The translations under genes were made by a program, and so were the position numbers. Under the pieces are notes generated by a model that made no database searches, had not been told where the DNA came from, and saw only the letters and a list, made by a program, of their open reading frames with translations. From positions 62,001-126,000 of the forward strand of contig DKQK01000056.1 in the NCBI GenBank assembly GCA_002471665.1: a stretch of 64,000 bases of DNA, given 5' to 3'. The stretch is from Gammaproteobacteria bacterium UBA7310. Lineage in GTDB: Bacteria > Pseudomonadota > Gammaproteobacteria > Pseudomonadales > Ketobacteraceae. Positions 54,063 to 63,869 of the stretch are shown piece after piece; the first letter of the stretch is position 1; every line of letters begins with the position of its first letter.

Positions 54063-55202
54063 TTAGCCCACATAGCGGTTGACGATGTTCTCCAATTCCT
54101 GCGCCGTGTTTTGGATCTCCTTCTGCAGACGCCCCAGCTCAGACGCCTGGGTGGCGCCGGTGGCAGACGCATCCCCCATACTGTGCAGCGTCCGGCTGAT
54201 AGAATCCGCAGCTGCGGTCTGCTGTTCCACGGCAGCGGCAATCTGCTCGTTCATGGCACTGATGGAACCAATGCCGCCGGTGATCGCCTGCAACGATTCC
54301 CCGGCTTTCAAGGCCTGCTCCACGCTGAGTTCAGCCTGCTTGCGCCCCTCTGCCATCACCCCCACAGCGTTTTTTGACCCATCCTGCAGACGGGCAATCA
54401 TGTCATTGATCTCCTGGGTCGCCTCCTGGGTGCGCTGCGCCAGGGTTCGCACTTCATCCGCCACCACGGCAAAGCCCCGCCCCTGTTCCCCGGCACGGGC
54501 CGCTTCAATGGCGGCGTTCAGTGCCAGCAGGTTGGTTTGATCGGCAATACCCCGGATCACCTCCAATATGGCACCAATGGATTCAGTATCCGCTTCCAGT
54601 TTCTGGATAGCGGTGGCGGCCCGCTCTACCTCATCGGCCAGCGAATGGATGGAACGGGTCACATTGTTGACCACAGTCTGGCCGCTATCGGCTTCATTAC
54701 TGGCATCCCGCGCCGCCTGTGCGGCCGTGGCCGCGTTCTGCGACGCATCGTGTACTGCCGCGCTCATGGAAGCAATGGCTTCCTGAACCTCCTGGATTTC
54801 ACGCTCGTAGTGGGTACTGCCGCCCGCAGAGTGCTTACTTAATTCCCGGCTCATCACCTTGATGCGATCCAGGTTGCCGGACACCCGTTCGAACACCTCC
54901 TGGAAATGGGCCATGGTCTGGTTCACTGCCACCGCTGACGCAGACGCCTCGCCCTCCAGGCGCTGGTCCAGCCTGCGCTTGCCGGCCACCAGCTCCTCCA
55001 GAAAGACCGCAACACTGTCGTCTGACCGGGAACCATTGCTCAGGATCACTGCCGCAACGACGCCCGCCACCAGTGCGATCAGAACTCCGCCCCCCAGCAC
55101 CAACCACCCGCCGTCCGCCGCGGAAACAGCCCAGGCCAAATAGCCCAACTGCAACACACCCAATACGCTCAGGGCGCTCAAAATCCGTACGTTAGCAGCC
55201 AT
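54063..55202 (-). CDS. Methyl-accepting chemotaxis protein without a sensing domain
   Basis: 379 residues from ATG 55202 (GAGG nine and GGGA four bases upstream). Two transmembrane helices near the N-terminus (about 8-25 and 31-51) are separated by a few residues only, so there is no periplasmic ligand domain. A short cytoplasmic helical region leads to the MCP signalling domain with the hairpin tip EVIRGIADQTNLLALNAAIEAARAGEQGRGFAVVADEVR. It probably senses membrane state or partners with another receptor. No C-terminal CheR/CheB pentapeptide. It separates purL from mltF. Confidence 0.92.
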   Translation of the reverse strand: MAANVRILSALSVLGVLQLGYLAWAVSAADGGWLVLGGGVLIALVAGVVAAVILSNGSRSDDSVAVFLEELVAGKRRLDQRLEGEASASAVAVNQTMAHFQEVFERVSGNLDRIKVMSRELSKHSAGGSTHYEREIQEVQEAIASMSAAVHDASQNAATAAQAARDASNEADSGQTVVNNVTRSIHSLADEVERAATAIQKLEADTESIGAILEVIRGIADQTNLLALNAAIEAARAGEQGRGFAVVADEVRTLAQRTQEATQEINDMIARLQDGSKNAVGVMAEGRKQAELSVEQALKAGESLQAITGGIGSISAMNEQIAAAVEQQTAAADSISRTLHSMGDASATGATQASELGRLQKEIQNTAQELENIVNRYVG

Positions 55203-55553
55203 TTTCCCAAGCCTCACACCTTGAATAGTCACGTTGGTTAAGCTTAGGCAAGGTCCCTCCAAGCTGCAAAAAAGATGAATTGTAAATTGGGTCACATTTA
55301 AATTCGTTATTTGTATATAAACGCCTGGTTTTATGCGATCTGTTACACATTGAAATCGACTTTAGGCCCTTATGCGGATATAATTCGTTCACTTTTTATA
55401 CAAATTTAAGCTGACGAACAGTTCACAGATTTTGCAAGAATTGCCGGCACGCCCTGCAACTCTCTGAAACCGTTACTGTTTAGATTCAATGTCAGTGGGT
55501 ACAGGGATCAGCCTGCAGGCTAAACAGGGATTCTGTTAATACGACAACGATTT
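55203..55553. other. 351-bp AT-rich divergent region between chemoreceptor and mltF
   Basis: No gene seen. It carries the promoters of both divergent genes (inferred) in markedly AT-rich sequence around 55270-55420. I looked for a sigma-28 flagellar-type promoter for the chemoreceptor and did not find a convincing one. Confidence 0.6.
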
Positions 55554-56984
55554 ATGAACGCGATAACATGGCTGATCAAAACCATCATGGGTGCCGCGCT
55601 GGCAGCAGGATTCCTGCTGGTACCAGCCTGCCAACCCAATTTACCCCTGCTGGAGCAAGTCCGGCAAGAGGGGGAATTGGTAGTGGCCACTCAGGAAGGT
55701 CCCACCATGTACTATCAGGAATGGGATCGGGAAACCGGCTTCGAGTTTGAACTGGCCCGGGCCTACGCCGATTATCTTGGTGTCAAACTCAGGATTCAAA
55801 CCTACAGCGACCTGGGTGAGCTGCTGAAGGCGGTACGCAGCGGTGAGGTACACATGGCCGCAGCCGGCCTCACGGTGACACCACAACGGAGCCGTGAATT
55901 TCGTTTTTCATCCCCCTACCAGCAGATCAGTCAACAGCTGATCTATCATTCCGACCACTCAAAACCCCGCACCCTTGATGACCTGATCGGCAGAAAGCTG
56001 GTGGTGATCGCCAACAGCAGCCACTCAGAAAACCTTGAACGGCTGCAGCGGGATCATCCCGGCCTGAACTGGGAGGAAAAATCCAACAGCTCTGCCCTGG
56101 CGCTGCTCAATATGGTGAACGACGGGCAGGCGGATTATGCGGTGCTGGATTCCAATGTCTTCAACACCTACCGCTCGGTTTTCCCTGAGTTGCGCACCTC
56201 GCTGGAGTTAAGCGGCCCTGAACCGTTGGCGTGGGCTTTCTCCAGCACCACGGATGGCTCCCTGTTCACCTCTGCGGAGTTGTTTTTCAATGAAGTCAAT
56301 GAGAGCGGCGCATTGGAAGAGTTACGCATTCGCTTTTTTGGCCACCGGGAGTTTGACTATGTAGGTGCACGCACCTTTCTGTCCCACCTGGATTCCCGCC
56401 TGGTGAAATTCGAGGAGACCTTCAAAGCCTCCGCCAAGGAACTAAACCTGGACTGGCGCCTGCTGGCGGCCATCGGCTACCAGGAATCACTGTGGAATCC
56501 CAACGCCATTTCCCCCACCGGGGTCCGTGGCCTGATGATGCTGACCCGGCGCACCGCCAAGGAAATGGGCGTCAGCAACCGGCGGGATCCGGAGCAAAGC
56601 ATTCAGGGTGGGTCCCGCTATTTCAAGAAGCTCTACAAGCGCTTACCACAAGCCATCGCCGAACCGAACCGCACCTGGTTTGCCCTGGCGGCTTACAACG
56701 TCGGATACGGGCATTTGATGGATGCTCGCCGACTGGCGAAGAAAGACGGCATGGATCCCAACGACTGGTTTGATGTGAGGCAGAAACTGCCCTTGTTGCT
56801 GCAGCGGGAATACTACTCGCAAACCCGTCACGGCCGTGCCCGCTCCGGGGGCCAGTCGGTGATTTATGTACGTAATATTCGCCGCTACTATGAAGCGCTG
56901 GTGTGGGCAACCGAACGAAACTATCACCGCTATACCCCCACCCCCCAGCGTTTGGTGGCGATGCGCGAAGCACTGGTTCACTGA
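55554..56984 (+). CDS. mltF: Membrane-bound lytic murein transglycosylase F
   Basis: 476 residues. Lipobox LVPAC (about 22-26). Residues 40-265 are a periplasmic solute-binding (SBP_bac_3) domain (GELVVATQEGPTMYY), the regulatory module of MltF. The C-terminal SLT domain has catalytic E311 (AAIGYQESLWNPNA, SPTGVRGLMMLT) and later NVGYGHL and YVRNIRRYYE. Cleaves peptidoglycan with 1,6-anhydro product formation. Located next to tadA and near purL as in Pseudomonas. Confidence 0.96.
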   Translation: MNAITWLIKTIMGAALAAGFLLVPACQPNLPLLEQVRQEGELVVATQEGPTMYYQEWDRETGFEFELARAYADYLGVKLRIQTYSDLGELLKAVRSGEVHMAAAGLTVTPQRSREFRFSSPYQQISQQLIYHSDHSKPRTLDDLIGRKLVVIANSSHSENLERLQRDHPGLNWEEKSNSSALALLNMVNDGQADYAVLDSNVFNTYRSVFPELRTSLELSGPEPLAWAFSSTTDGSLFTSAELFFNEVNESGALEELRIRFFGHREFDYVGARTFLSHLDSRLVKFEETFKASAKELNLDWRLLAAIGYQESLWNPNAISPTGVRGLMMLTRRTAKEMGVSNRRDPEQSIQGGSRYFKKLYKRLPQAIAEPNRTWFALAAYNVGYGHLMDARRLAKKDGMDPNDWFDVRQKLPLLLQREYYSQTRHGRARSGGQSVIYVRNIRRYYEALVWATERNYHRYTPTPQRLVAMREALVH

Positions 56985-57024
56985 GCAGGGCTTACCTCTG
57001 GCATCAGGATTGCGCCACTAAGGT

Positions 57025-57528
57025 TTAGCCCTGCTGTTTATGTTGGCGCTTCAGGCGCCGGCGCATTGCAAAAAATCCGCTCATCAGGGCACTGCATTCT
57101 GCCTCCAGACACCCCCCCTCATAGCGCACTTTATAGTTCACAAACGGCTGATCAAAGAAGCGTTGCGCACTGACAATGGCACCCGCTTTCGGTTCACGGG
57201 CCCCGAACACCACCCGGTCCACCCTGGCATGCAGCAGGGCGCCCGCGCACATGGAACAGGGCTCCACCGTCACATACAGGGTTGAACCGGGAAGCCGGTA
57301 ATTGCGTTCCTGCTCACAGGCGCGGCGTAACGCCACAATTTCAGCGTGGCTGGTGGGATCGTTGTTTGCAATGGGCCGGTTATAGCCCTCACCCAAAACC
57401 ACCGCCTCACGCACAATCACCGCGCCAACCGGTACTTCCTGCTCCGCCGCCGCCTGCTGCGCCAACACCAGGGCGCGCCGCATCCAGAGCAGGTCCTGAT
57501 CAGAGAATGAGTGTTGGGTTGTGTTCAT
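57025..57528 (-). CDS. tadA: tRNA adenosine(34) deaminase TadA
   Basis: 167 residues. Makes inosine at the wobble position of tRNA-Arg(ACG). Zn site H61-A-E63 (general base Glu) and P-C91-SM-C94, matching E. coli TadA H57/E59/C87/C90. Convergent with mltF. Confidence 0.96.
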   Translation of the reverse strand: MNTTQHSFSDQDLLWMRRALVLAQQAAAEQEVPVGAVIVREAVVLGEGYNRPIANNDPTSHAEIVALRRACEQERNYRLPGSTLYVTVEPCSMCAGALLHARVDRVVFGAREPKAGAIVSAQRFFDQPFVNYKVRYEGGCLEAECSALMSGFFAMRRRLKRQHKQQG

Positions 57529-57639
57529 GGGCAGGTTCTACTGTGCCAGCCTGTAGTGCTGAAATGGGAGGGAATAACCGGCAACATATCACGATTGGAA
57601 AAACCTGCCAATCAGTGCAGCGGGGTGAGTATGCCGGTC

Positions 57640-60600
57640 TCAGCTCAACACCACCGGCTGGCTGCGCACCGACGCATAGTAGATCAACGGAATCACCACC
57701 AGCACCAGAACGGTTGAAAACAGCAGCCCGCTGACGATGGTGGCAGCGATGGGGCCCCACAGCAGGGACTTGCCGCCGATCCCCAGGGCCAGGGAAAATA
57801 AACCGGCGATGGTGGTGGTTGAGGTAATCAGGATGGGCACCACGCGGCGGCGGCCGGCGTATATGGTGGCGTGCAGGGGGCTCATGCCCGATTTCAGGCG
57901 ACTGTTGGCGGCAGAGATCAGGACGATAGCGGAGTTCACCGAAATGCCCGACAGGGCCACCACGCCGTACATGGAGGTAAAACTTAACGGATTGTTGGTA
58001 AGCACCAGGCCGAACACCACACCGATAAAGGCCAGCGGCACCGAAACCAGGATCATCAGGGGTTGCAGATAACTTTTGAACTGGGTGCCCAAAATCAGGT
58101 AAATCAGGCCCAATCCCATGGCGAACAGCATGCTGATGCCGCTGAGGTTTTCTTCAATGTCATCCAACACCCCGGAAAAATCCAGACTGATGCCCGGGTG
58201 TTGGGCACGAATGGTATCCCAGTAGGCCCGGATCAGGTCATTGGCCGCCACCGCATCCAGCTGCGTCTCATCGATGTCCCCGTTGATGGTGATGGAACGC
58301 TTGAAATTGTAGTGGCGGATATTCTGGTAGCCGGAGCCGTACTCTGCCTGCAGCAGCGTACTCAGGCGCACAGTCCCGCCATTGGCGGTAGTCAGGGTGG
58401 TGCTCAGCAGAGCGTCCAGATTGTCCTCGCTGCCGGTACGCGCCAACAACCGGATATCCACCTCTTCACCCAGGTTTTGATAGCGCCCGATCAGCAGGCC
58501 GTCTACCCGGCTTTGCAAGGCGGCGGTGACCACCTGCGGTGCAATGCCGGCGCGCTGGATGGCGTCGCCATCCAGGGTGAGTTTCAATTGCGGACTGCCG
58601 GTTTTGAAATCTGTGTTGATGTTTTTGAAGCGTGGGTCCGCCTGCAGGTGGGCCGAGATTTTATCCACCACCGCCTGAATGTCCTCGAAACGGTCACCGC
58701 GAACCTTAACACTCACCGGTTGCCCCACCGGCGGACCATCCTCCAACACCAAAACGGACACCTTGGATTCACCCAATTGCTCCCCCACTGCGTCCTCCAC
58801 CGCCGCAATCAGGCTGTAGGTGTCACGCATGTCACCGCGAATGGGGTTAAGGCTGATGAAAGCCTGGCTGTAGTTTTCACCGAAATAAGGCTCGGTCTGG
58901 GTAAACATGATGCCACTGTAGGCAACAGTGGCCCGCACTTCTTCCGGCTCCAACACCGCCAGAGCCTTGCGTTCCAGTTGTTCGGCAACGGCCATGGAAT
59001 CGTCGATGGTATAACGGGCCGGGGATTCCGCATTGATGTACAACAACCGGTAGGGGTCGGCGGCAAAAAAGTTCACGTTGATCACACCACCGACCAGCAA
59101 CAGGACAGCCAGTGCCGCAACACCCACAATCCCCAGCAGGGAACGCACCGGATGACGCATCACCCGGATCAACAACAGGCTGTAGTAATGGCGGATATTG
59201 CGGGAAAAGTGCTGGCGTTTGCGCTGCAGTGCCGAGGTTTTGTCAAAGTTAACCCGCATCACGGAAACATGGGCCGGCAGCATCCAGAACGCTTCCAGCA
59301 GGCTCACCGCCAGGGCGATGCACACCACCATAGGAATCACCCGCAGAAAATCCCCCATGATTCCGGGCAGCAGCATCAGCGGCAGAAAAGCAGCGATGGT
59401 GGTCAGCACGGAGGTGAACACCGGTGCTGCCACTTCCTGCAGTGCCGCCATGGCCGCCTCCATGGCAGAGCCGCCCTGTTGCAGACGATAGTAGATGGTT
59501 TCCACCACCACCACGGCATCGTCCACCAGCATCCCCAGGGCGATCACCACACCCAGCAGTACCGTGTTGTTCAGGCTCATGCCCATGGCGTGAAGAATGA
59601 AAAAGGTGGCGGCCAGGGTAAAAGGAATACCAATCCCGGTGAGCAGGGCGATACGCCCGCCCAGGAAGATAAACACCACCAGTATCACCAGGCTGAGGCC
59701 GATGCCCGCGTTCCACTGCATGGTGCGGATGGCGTCCCGGGTGCTGATGGTCTGGTCGTCCACCAGGGCCAGGTGATAACCCTGGGGAATCACCACCGCC
59801 TGCTGCCGCTCGATGAACTGGTTGAGGTTGTCCAACAATTGCAGGGTGTTGGCCTGTTCCTGTTTGGTGATATTGAACATGATGGCCGGCTGGCCCTGAT
59901 AGTGGGCAAGAATCGATGGCTCGGCGCTGCTGCGATAAATCTCCGCCAGGCTGCCCAGGGGCACCACTCCCTGAGCCGTCACCACCGGAAAGGCTTCCAG
60001 CTCATCCAGGGAGCTGCTGGTGCCTTCCAGCCGCACCAACCAACGGCCGTTCGCCGTGTTCATATCCCCAATGGCCACATCACTGAAATAGGCACGCACA
60101 GTGTCCGCCAGATCGTTGGGGTTGATGGCGAGCCCGAGCAGTTTTTCCGGATAGAAGGCAATGCGCAACTCCGGATCTTCGCTGCCCATCTTCAGGACTT
60201 CGTCCACCCCCGGTTGCCGCTCCAGGGCCAGTTTCAGGTCGGCGGCATAACGGCGGAAGGCTTCGTCAGGGGATTGCGCGGTCAGCACCAGGCTCGCCGT
60301 AGGGAATCCGGAGGAAGAGGTGATCTCGCGAATCTGCGGGTCGAGTGCCTCATCAGGCAATTGATCGGTATACACGTTCTGCACTTCACGGCGCAGATCC
60401 GCCACCCGTTCCCGGAACTCGGTTTTACTCAGTTGGTTGAAGCGTACCAGAATCGATGACACACCTTCGCGACTGGTGCTGGTCACAAAGCGCAGATCCC
60501 GCACTGTACTGCTGATGGTATCCTCAATCGGGTCGGTTACCCGCTTTTCCACGTCGATGGAAGAGGCGCCTGGCAGCGCAGTGGTGATGTCAATCCAGTT

Positions 60601-60726
60601 AAAGTTGATCTCCGGATCCCGGGCCCGGGGCATTTCCTGATAGGCCAGGATACCGAGGATAATCACCAGGCCAAAGGTAAGGTTGGCCAGTACGTGGTTT
60701 TCAAGAAAACGGCGCAACAGGTTCAC
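57640..60726 (-). CDS. RND efflux transporter permease (AcrB/HAE1-like)
   Basis: 1028-residue inner membrane pump, 12 helices with two large periplasmic loops. N-terminal NLLRRFLENHVLANLTFGLVI, proton-relay motif GMLVDDAVVVVETIYY in TM4, and the C-terminal PILITSTTTIAGL segment. No heavy-metal signature; hydrophobe/amphiphile type, substrate unknown. Starts by a 4-bp overlap (ATGA) with the adaptor gene. No outer membrane TolC gene adjacent, so a shared channel is used. Confidence 0.94.
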   Translation of the reverse strand: MNLLRRFLENHVLANLTFGLVIILGILAYQEMPRARDPEINFNWIDITTALPGASSIDVEKRVTDPIEDTISSTVRDLRFVTSTSREGVSSILVRFNQLSKTEFRERVADLRREVQNVYTDQLPDEALDPQIREITSSSGFPTASLVLTAQSPDEAFRRYAADLKLALERQPGVDEVLKMGSEDPELRIAFYPEKLLGLAINPNDLADTVRAYFSDVAIGDMNTANGRWLVRLEGTSSSLDELEAFPVVTAQGVVPLGSLAEIYRSSAEPSILAHYQGQPAIMFNITKQEQANTLQLLDNLNQFIERQQAVVIPQGYHLALVDDQTISTRDAIRTMQWNAGIGLSLVILVVFIFLGGRIALLTGIGIPFTLAATFFILHAMGMSLNNTVLLGVVIALGMLVDDAVVVVETIYYRLQQGGSAMEAAMAALQEVAAPVFTSVLTTIAAFLPLMLLPGIMGDFLRVIPMVVCIALAVSLLEAFWMLPAHVSVMRVNFDKTSALQRKRQHFSRNIRHYYSLLLIRVMRHPVRSLLGIVGVAALAVLLLVGGVINVNFFAADPYRLLYINAESPARYTIDDSMAVAEQLERKALAVLEPEEVRATVAYSGIMFTQTEPYFGENYSQAFISLNPIRGDMRDTYSLIAAVEDAVGEQLGESKVSVLVLEDGPPVGQPVSVKVRGDRFEDIQAVVDKISAHLQADPRFKNINTDFKTGSPQLKLTLDGDAIQRAGIAPQVVTAALQSRVDGLLIGRYQNLGEEVDIRLLARTGSEDNLDALLSTTLTTANGGTVRLSTLLQAEYGSGYQNIRHYNFKRSITINGDIDETQLDAVAANDLIRAYWDTIRAQHPGISLDFSGVLDDIEENLSGISMLFAMGLGLIYLILGTQFKSYLQPLMILVSVPLAFIGVVFGLVLTNNPLSFTSMYGVVALSGISVNSAIVLISAANSRLKSGMSPLHATIYAGRRRVVPILITSTTTIAGLFSLALGIGGKSLLWGPIAATIVSGLLFSTVLVLVVIPLIYYASVRSQPVVLS

Positions 60727-61724
60727 GGCAAGGGCTCACCTGAATTCAACGGGCCCAGCCCCTTCACCACAATGGGGGTATCCTCTGCCATCGCCAGTGG
60801 CGCACTGCGGCCGGGGATGGCATTGGGCAGAGCAATGAAGTGCGCCTTGCCTTGCTGCTTGATGAAAACGCCCCATTGCCCATCCCGCTTCACCACATAC
60901 TGGGAGGGAACGAAGCTGCGGGGATCGGTCCAGACCAGTTTGCCGGCGGTACCCGGTGGCGGTGTATCACCGTGAAACGCCAGGCGGATTTCCTGATCAC
61001 GGGTTTCGGTATTCACAATACCACCGGCGCGCAGCAGGGAAACCGGATAGCTCTGATCGGCGACGAACACCAGGTCCGCTTGGCTCAGTTGCGCAACTTC
61101 CCGAGGGTTAACCAGGGCGGACAGTTCCAGTTGCCGGGTATCCACAATGGTGATCAGGGGCGTGCCGACGGCGGCCAGTTGGCCCACGTTGGCAATACGC
61201 TGGGTAACGATGCCATCAAATGGCGCCTTGATCTGGCAACGTTTCACATCCAGCTGTGCCTGCTGCAAATTGATTTCGGCCTGTTGCAGCTCCGCTTGCC
61301 GGGCGATGGCTTCGGCGTTGGCGGTGTCGACGTTCTCCCGGGATGCCAGATCCTTCTGCATCAACTGGGTAGCACGATTCTGCTGGGTTTTGGCCAGATC
61401 CAAACGGGCCTGGGTGATGGTGATACCGGCCTTTGCCAGTTGCAGTGACAGATTGAAATCCGTGCAATCCAGTTGCAGCAGTATTTCACCTTGCTTGACC
61501 TGCTGACTGACACCCACCGGAATGGCAGTGACCGTGGCCTGCAGTTGGGCACTGAGGGTGGTGTGATTCAGGCTGACAGCGGTGGCGGGCGCCTGGCGGG
61601 CGGGATGCTCGGCGATCTGTGCCAGAGTCAGGGTGCGTTTGCTGTCAGCCGCGTACAGGTTGTGGGTCAGGCCGACACCCAGGGTCAGGAATAAAAGACA
61701 GAGTTTCCGCGTTGCTGTGGTCAT
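60723..61724 (-). CDS. RND efflux periplasmic adaptor (membrane fusion protein)
   Basis: 333 residues with signal peptide (LTHNLYAAD). Barrel-sandwich/lipoyl halves (LSAQLQATVTAIPVGVSQQVKQGEILLQLDC and APFDGIVTQRIANVGQLAAVGTPLITIV), a coiled-coil hairpin between them (ARLDLAKTQQNRATQLM), then a beta-barrel domain. No lipobox. First gene of a two-gene pump operon. Confidence 0.93.
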   Translation of the reverse strand: MTTATRKLCLLFLTLGVGLTHNLYAADSKRTLTLAQIAEHPARQAPATAVSLNHTTLSAQLQATVTAIPVGVSQQVKQGEILLQLDCTDFNLSLQLAKAGITITQARLDLAKTQQNRATQLMQKDLASRENVDTANAEAIARQAELQQAEINLQQAQLDVKRCQIKAPFDGIVTQRIANVGQLAAVGTPLITIVDTRQLELSALVNPREVAQLSQADLVFVADQSYPVSLLRAGGIVNTETRDQEIRLAFHGDTPPPGTAGKLVWTDPRSFVPSQYVVKRDGQWGVFIKQQGKAHFIALPNAIPGRSAPLAMAEDTPIVVKGLGPLNSGEPLP

Positions 61725-61825
61725 AGAAATCTGAACGTTGAAAAAAGAACTGGCAGCATAGCGAGACGATTATGGCAATGCAACGCGCATCAATAATCAA
61801 TTACGCAAAAACACCCGGCTGAGGT

Positions 61826-62689
61826 TTAGCCGATTTCGGTGACCCAAACATTCACTACCATGTTGGTTCCCGCTGGCCCATGGAAAGACCCGGCGATGGG
61901 CGGTACGGATTGCGGTAATCTCGCCACCGCGACCGGAATATGCTCTGCCCCGACAATATTACCAATGGTTGGATCAAAGCCTTTCCATCCGGCCCCAGGA
62001 ATAAACACCTCAGCCCAGGCATGGGTGGACCCGGACTGCCCAAACTGACAGGAGATGTGATCCGAGTAGAGATAGCCGCTGACAAAGCGGGCGGCAAACC
62101 CCAACTGCCTGGCCGCCGTGATAAACAGGCAGGCAAAATCCCGGCAGGAACCTGAGCCCCATAACAGGGTTTGTTCTGCTGTCTGCACCCCTTCCTCTTC
62201 CCGTCTGCGGTAGTGCATGGATTGATAGATCAGTTGGTTCAACTGCAGCAATAAGGCGAAGGTTTGTATATTGTCGTTGCGCTGCCAAAGGTGGCTCATC
62301 CAATTGCTTAGCGCAGGGATTTCACTATATTGAACCGGATTCATATACGGGGCCAACAGCGTTGTATCTTCAAGGTTGTAGCGGAATGGATAATTAACCG
62401 CGTAATCCGCAACCAGAAAATCATGGGGCGCCTGATCGTATTTTTGGATGATGACCTCACTTTTTACAGTCAGGTGCTGCGTACCGGTGCTGAAGGTCGC
62501 CGCTGCAACGGAATTGCCTTCCACATCCCGATGCCAGCGCAATGTTGCCGCAGGGGAAATATCCAATATCAAGCTTTCTATACGCAGCTCATGCCCCTCC
62601 CGAGGCCGCAAGCGCAAGGTGTGAGGCAGCAGTTGAACCACAGCAGAAAAGTCATAATCTGTTTGATGTACAATTTTATAACGATTCAT
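61826..62689 (-). CDS. Transglutaminase-like family protein
   Basis: 287 residues. N-terminal bacterial transglutaminase-like N domain (1-90, YKIVHQTDYDFSAVVQLLPHTLRLRPRE), then a papain-like core with Cys in GSGSCRDFACLF, His in STHAWAEVF and Asp in WKGFDPT. No signal peptide, so probably cytoplasmic. Protease, amidase or transferase activity cannot be told apart. The ATG at 62689 is preferred to a GTG at 62704. It lies downstream of the Cys-rich repeat gene on the same strand. Confidence 0.88.
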   Translation of the reverse strand: MNRYKIVHQTDYDFSAVVQLLPHTLRLRPREGHELRIESLILDISPAATLRWHRDVEGNSVAAATFSTGTQHLTVKSEVIIQKYDQAPHDFLVADYAVNYPFRYNLEDTTLLAPYMNPVQYSEIPALSNWMSHLWQRNDNIQTFALLLQLNQLIYQSMHYRRREEEGVQTAEQTLLWGSGSCRDFACLFITAARQLGFAARFVSGYLYSDHISCQFGQSGSTHAWAEVFIPGAGWKGFDPTIGNIVGAEHIPVAVARLPQSVPPIAGSFHGPAGTNMVVNVWVTEIG

Positions 62690-62737
62690 AACTGCCACCA
62701 GCACTTTTGCACAGCCCGTTGGGATACACCTTAAACA

Positions 62738-63625
62738 TCAACGCGTGTCACAATGGTTCCCCCTTTTTTTGAAAGGTTCATCACATTCCCAGCCGTCACC
62801 CCGGCTATTGAGATGGGCATTGTCGGGCAGGCGTATAAGAGAACAGGATTGTGCCTGCTTTTCATAGCCTCGCTCACAACGCCAGCCATCACCATCATCG
62901 TTCAGGTAGGCATTTTCCGGAGGATCAACTTGGAGACACCCCTGCCGGGTCTTTTTGTAGCCACGCTGACATTGCCAATATTTCCCACGGCGATCAAGAT
63001 AAGCATTCTCAGGTATATCCATGGCGACACAGTGGCCACGTTCCTCTTCGAAGCCTCTCATGCACTCCCAACCTTTATCGTGAGACGAACCGGTTGCATA
63101 TGCGTTTACCGGGATAATGATTTTGCTGCAGGAGTTATCAAGCGCCTTATAGCCCTGCACGCAGTCCCAGCCCGGGCCATAGTTTGACCCATTCAAAACG
63201 GCGTTTTCGGGAATGTCGATTTCAATACACTCGGTTTGATTGCCGCTAAAATCGGCCTTGTCTGCCTTGTAACCGCGCTCACATTCCCACCCTACACCAT
63301 ATTGCCTATCCACCAGGTAGGCATTGGGCGGCACGTTTATCTTTATACAGGTTTCATTTTCTTTCAAATAGCCCCGATCACACGCCCAGTCTCGGCCATA
63401 GGCGTTGAGACTGGCGTTTTCCGGTACTTTAATTGGGGCGCAACGATCCCTGACTTTCTTGAAGCCGCGCTCACATTCCCAGCCGTCACCATAGGTATTA
63501 TGGTAAGCGTTTTCAGGCAGGTTTTCCGTGGTATCGCTTTGTGCCCTCAGGGTTGCAGAGCAGAGCGTTAAAGCAATCGTCATCGCACTGATCTGCAACC
63601 ATATTTTACTGAGTTTCAATTTCAT
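62738..63625 (-). CDS. Secreted protein of eight Cys-pair repeats, function unknown
   Basis: 295 residues. Signal peptide about 1-28 (LTLCSATLRAQ), then eight tandem repeats of about 30-40 residues each with the core PENAYLN..GDGWECERGYKK....C..I, giving two Cys per repeat and 16 in all. The repeats are degenerate in the loop lengths (repeat 3 is longest). Likely disulfide-closed modules, an extracellular or periplasmic adhesive or binding array. Similar PENAxL/GWECxRGY repeats occur in other proteobacterial proteins, to my recollection without a known function. The start has GAGGA nine bases upstream. It precedes the transglutaminase gene by 48 bp. Confidence 0.85.
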   Translation of the reverse strand: MKLKLSKIWLQISAMTIALTLCSATLRAQSDTTENLPENAYHNTYGDGWECERGFKKVRDRCAPIKVPENASLNAYGRDWACDRGYLKENETCIKINVPPNAYLVDRQYGVGWECERGYKADKADFSGNQTECIEIDIPENAVLNGSNYGPGWDCVQGYKALDNSCSKIIIPVNAYATGSSHDKGWECMRGFEEERGHCVAMDIPENAYLDRRGKYWQCQRGYKKTRQGCLQVDPPENAYLNDDGDGWRCERGYEKQAQSCSLIRLPDNAHLNSRGDGWECDEPFKKRGNHCDTR

Positions 63626-63743
63626 GGGTTCAATCCTCACTCGTCCAACAAACGAGTTCATGGCGCATCCTGCGTGGTGTAAATTCTTTGCGCACAAAAG
63701 ATGAAGTCATGATTCGAAATAACTTACTGTTAATGACAGTCTT

Positions 63744-63866
63744 TTAAAGTGACCCGGTGCTTTGGGGGCGCTGATCATTCTTTGCTTTTTTCGCCGCCTT
63801 TTTCTCTTTCTGGGTCATTAAAGGCGCCTTCTTGGTTTCTTTATTACCTTTTCGTTCCTTGCTCAT
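63744..63866 (-). CDS. Small Lys-rich cytoplasmic protein (40 aa)
   Basis: 40 residues: MSKERKGNKETKKAPLMTQK followed by EKKAAKKAKNDQRPQSTGSL. Strongly basic and disordered-looking, with no membrane segment. GGAG lies six bases before the ATG, so it looks translated. Short Lys-rich proteins with KGNKExKK are scattered in proteobacteria; a nucleic-acid or ribosome-associated role is only a guess. The ATG lies 3 bp after the stop of the preceding frame, suggesting co-transcription. Confidence 0.65.
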   Translation of the reverse strand: MSKERKGNKETKKAPLMTQKEKKAAKKAKNDQRPQSTGSL

Positions 63867-63869
63867 ACA

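Noticed and set aside
58063..60459. 798-codon open frame on the plus strand opposite the RND pump
   Set aside because: It is fully antisense to a well-supported pump gene, lacks domain motifs, and is His/Gln-rich as expected from the complement of GC-rich coding DNA.
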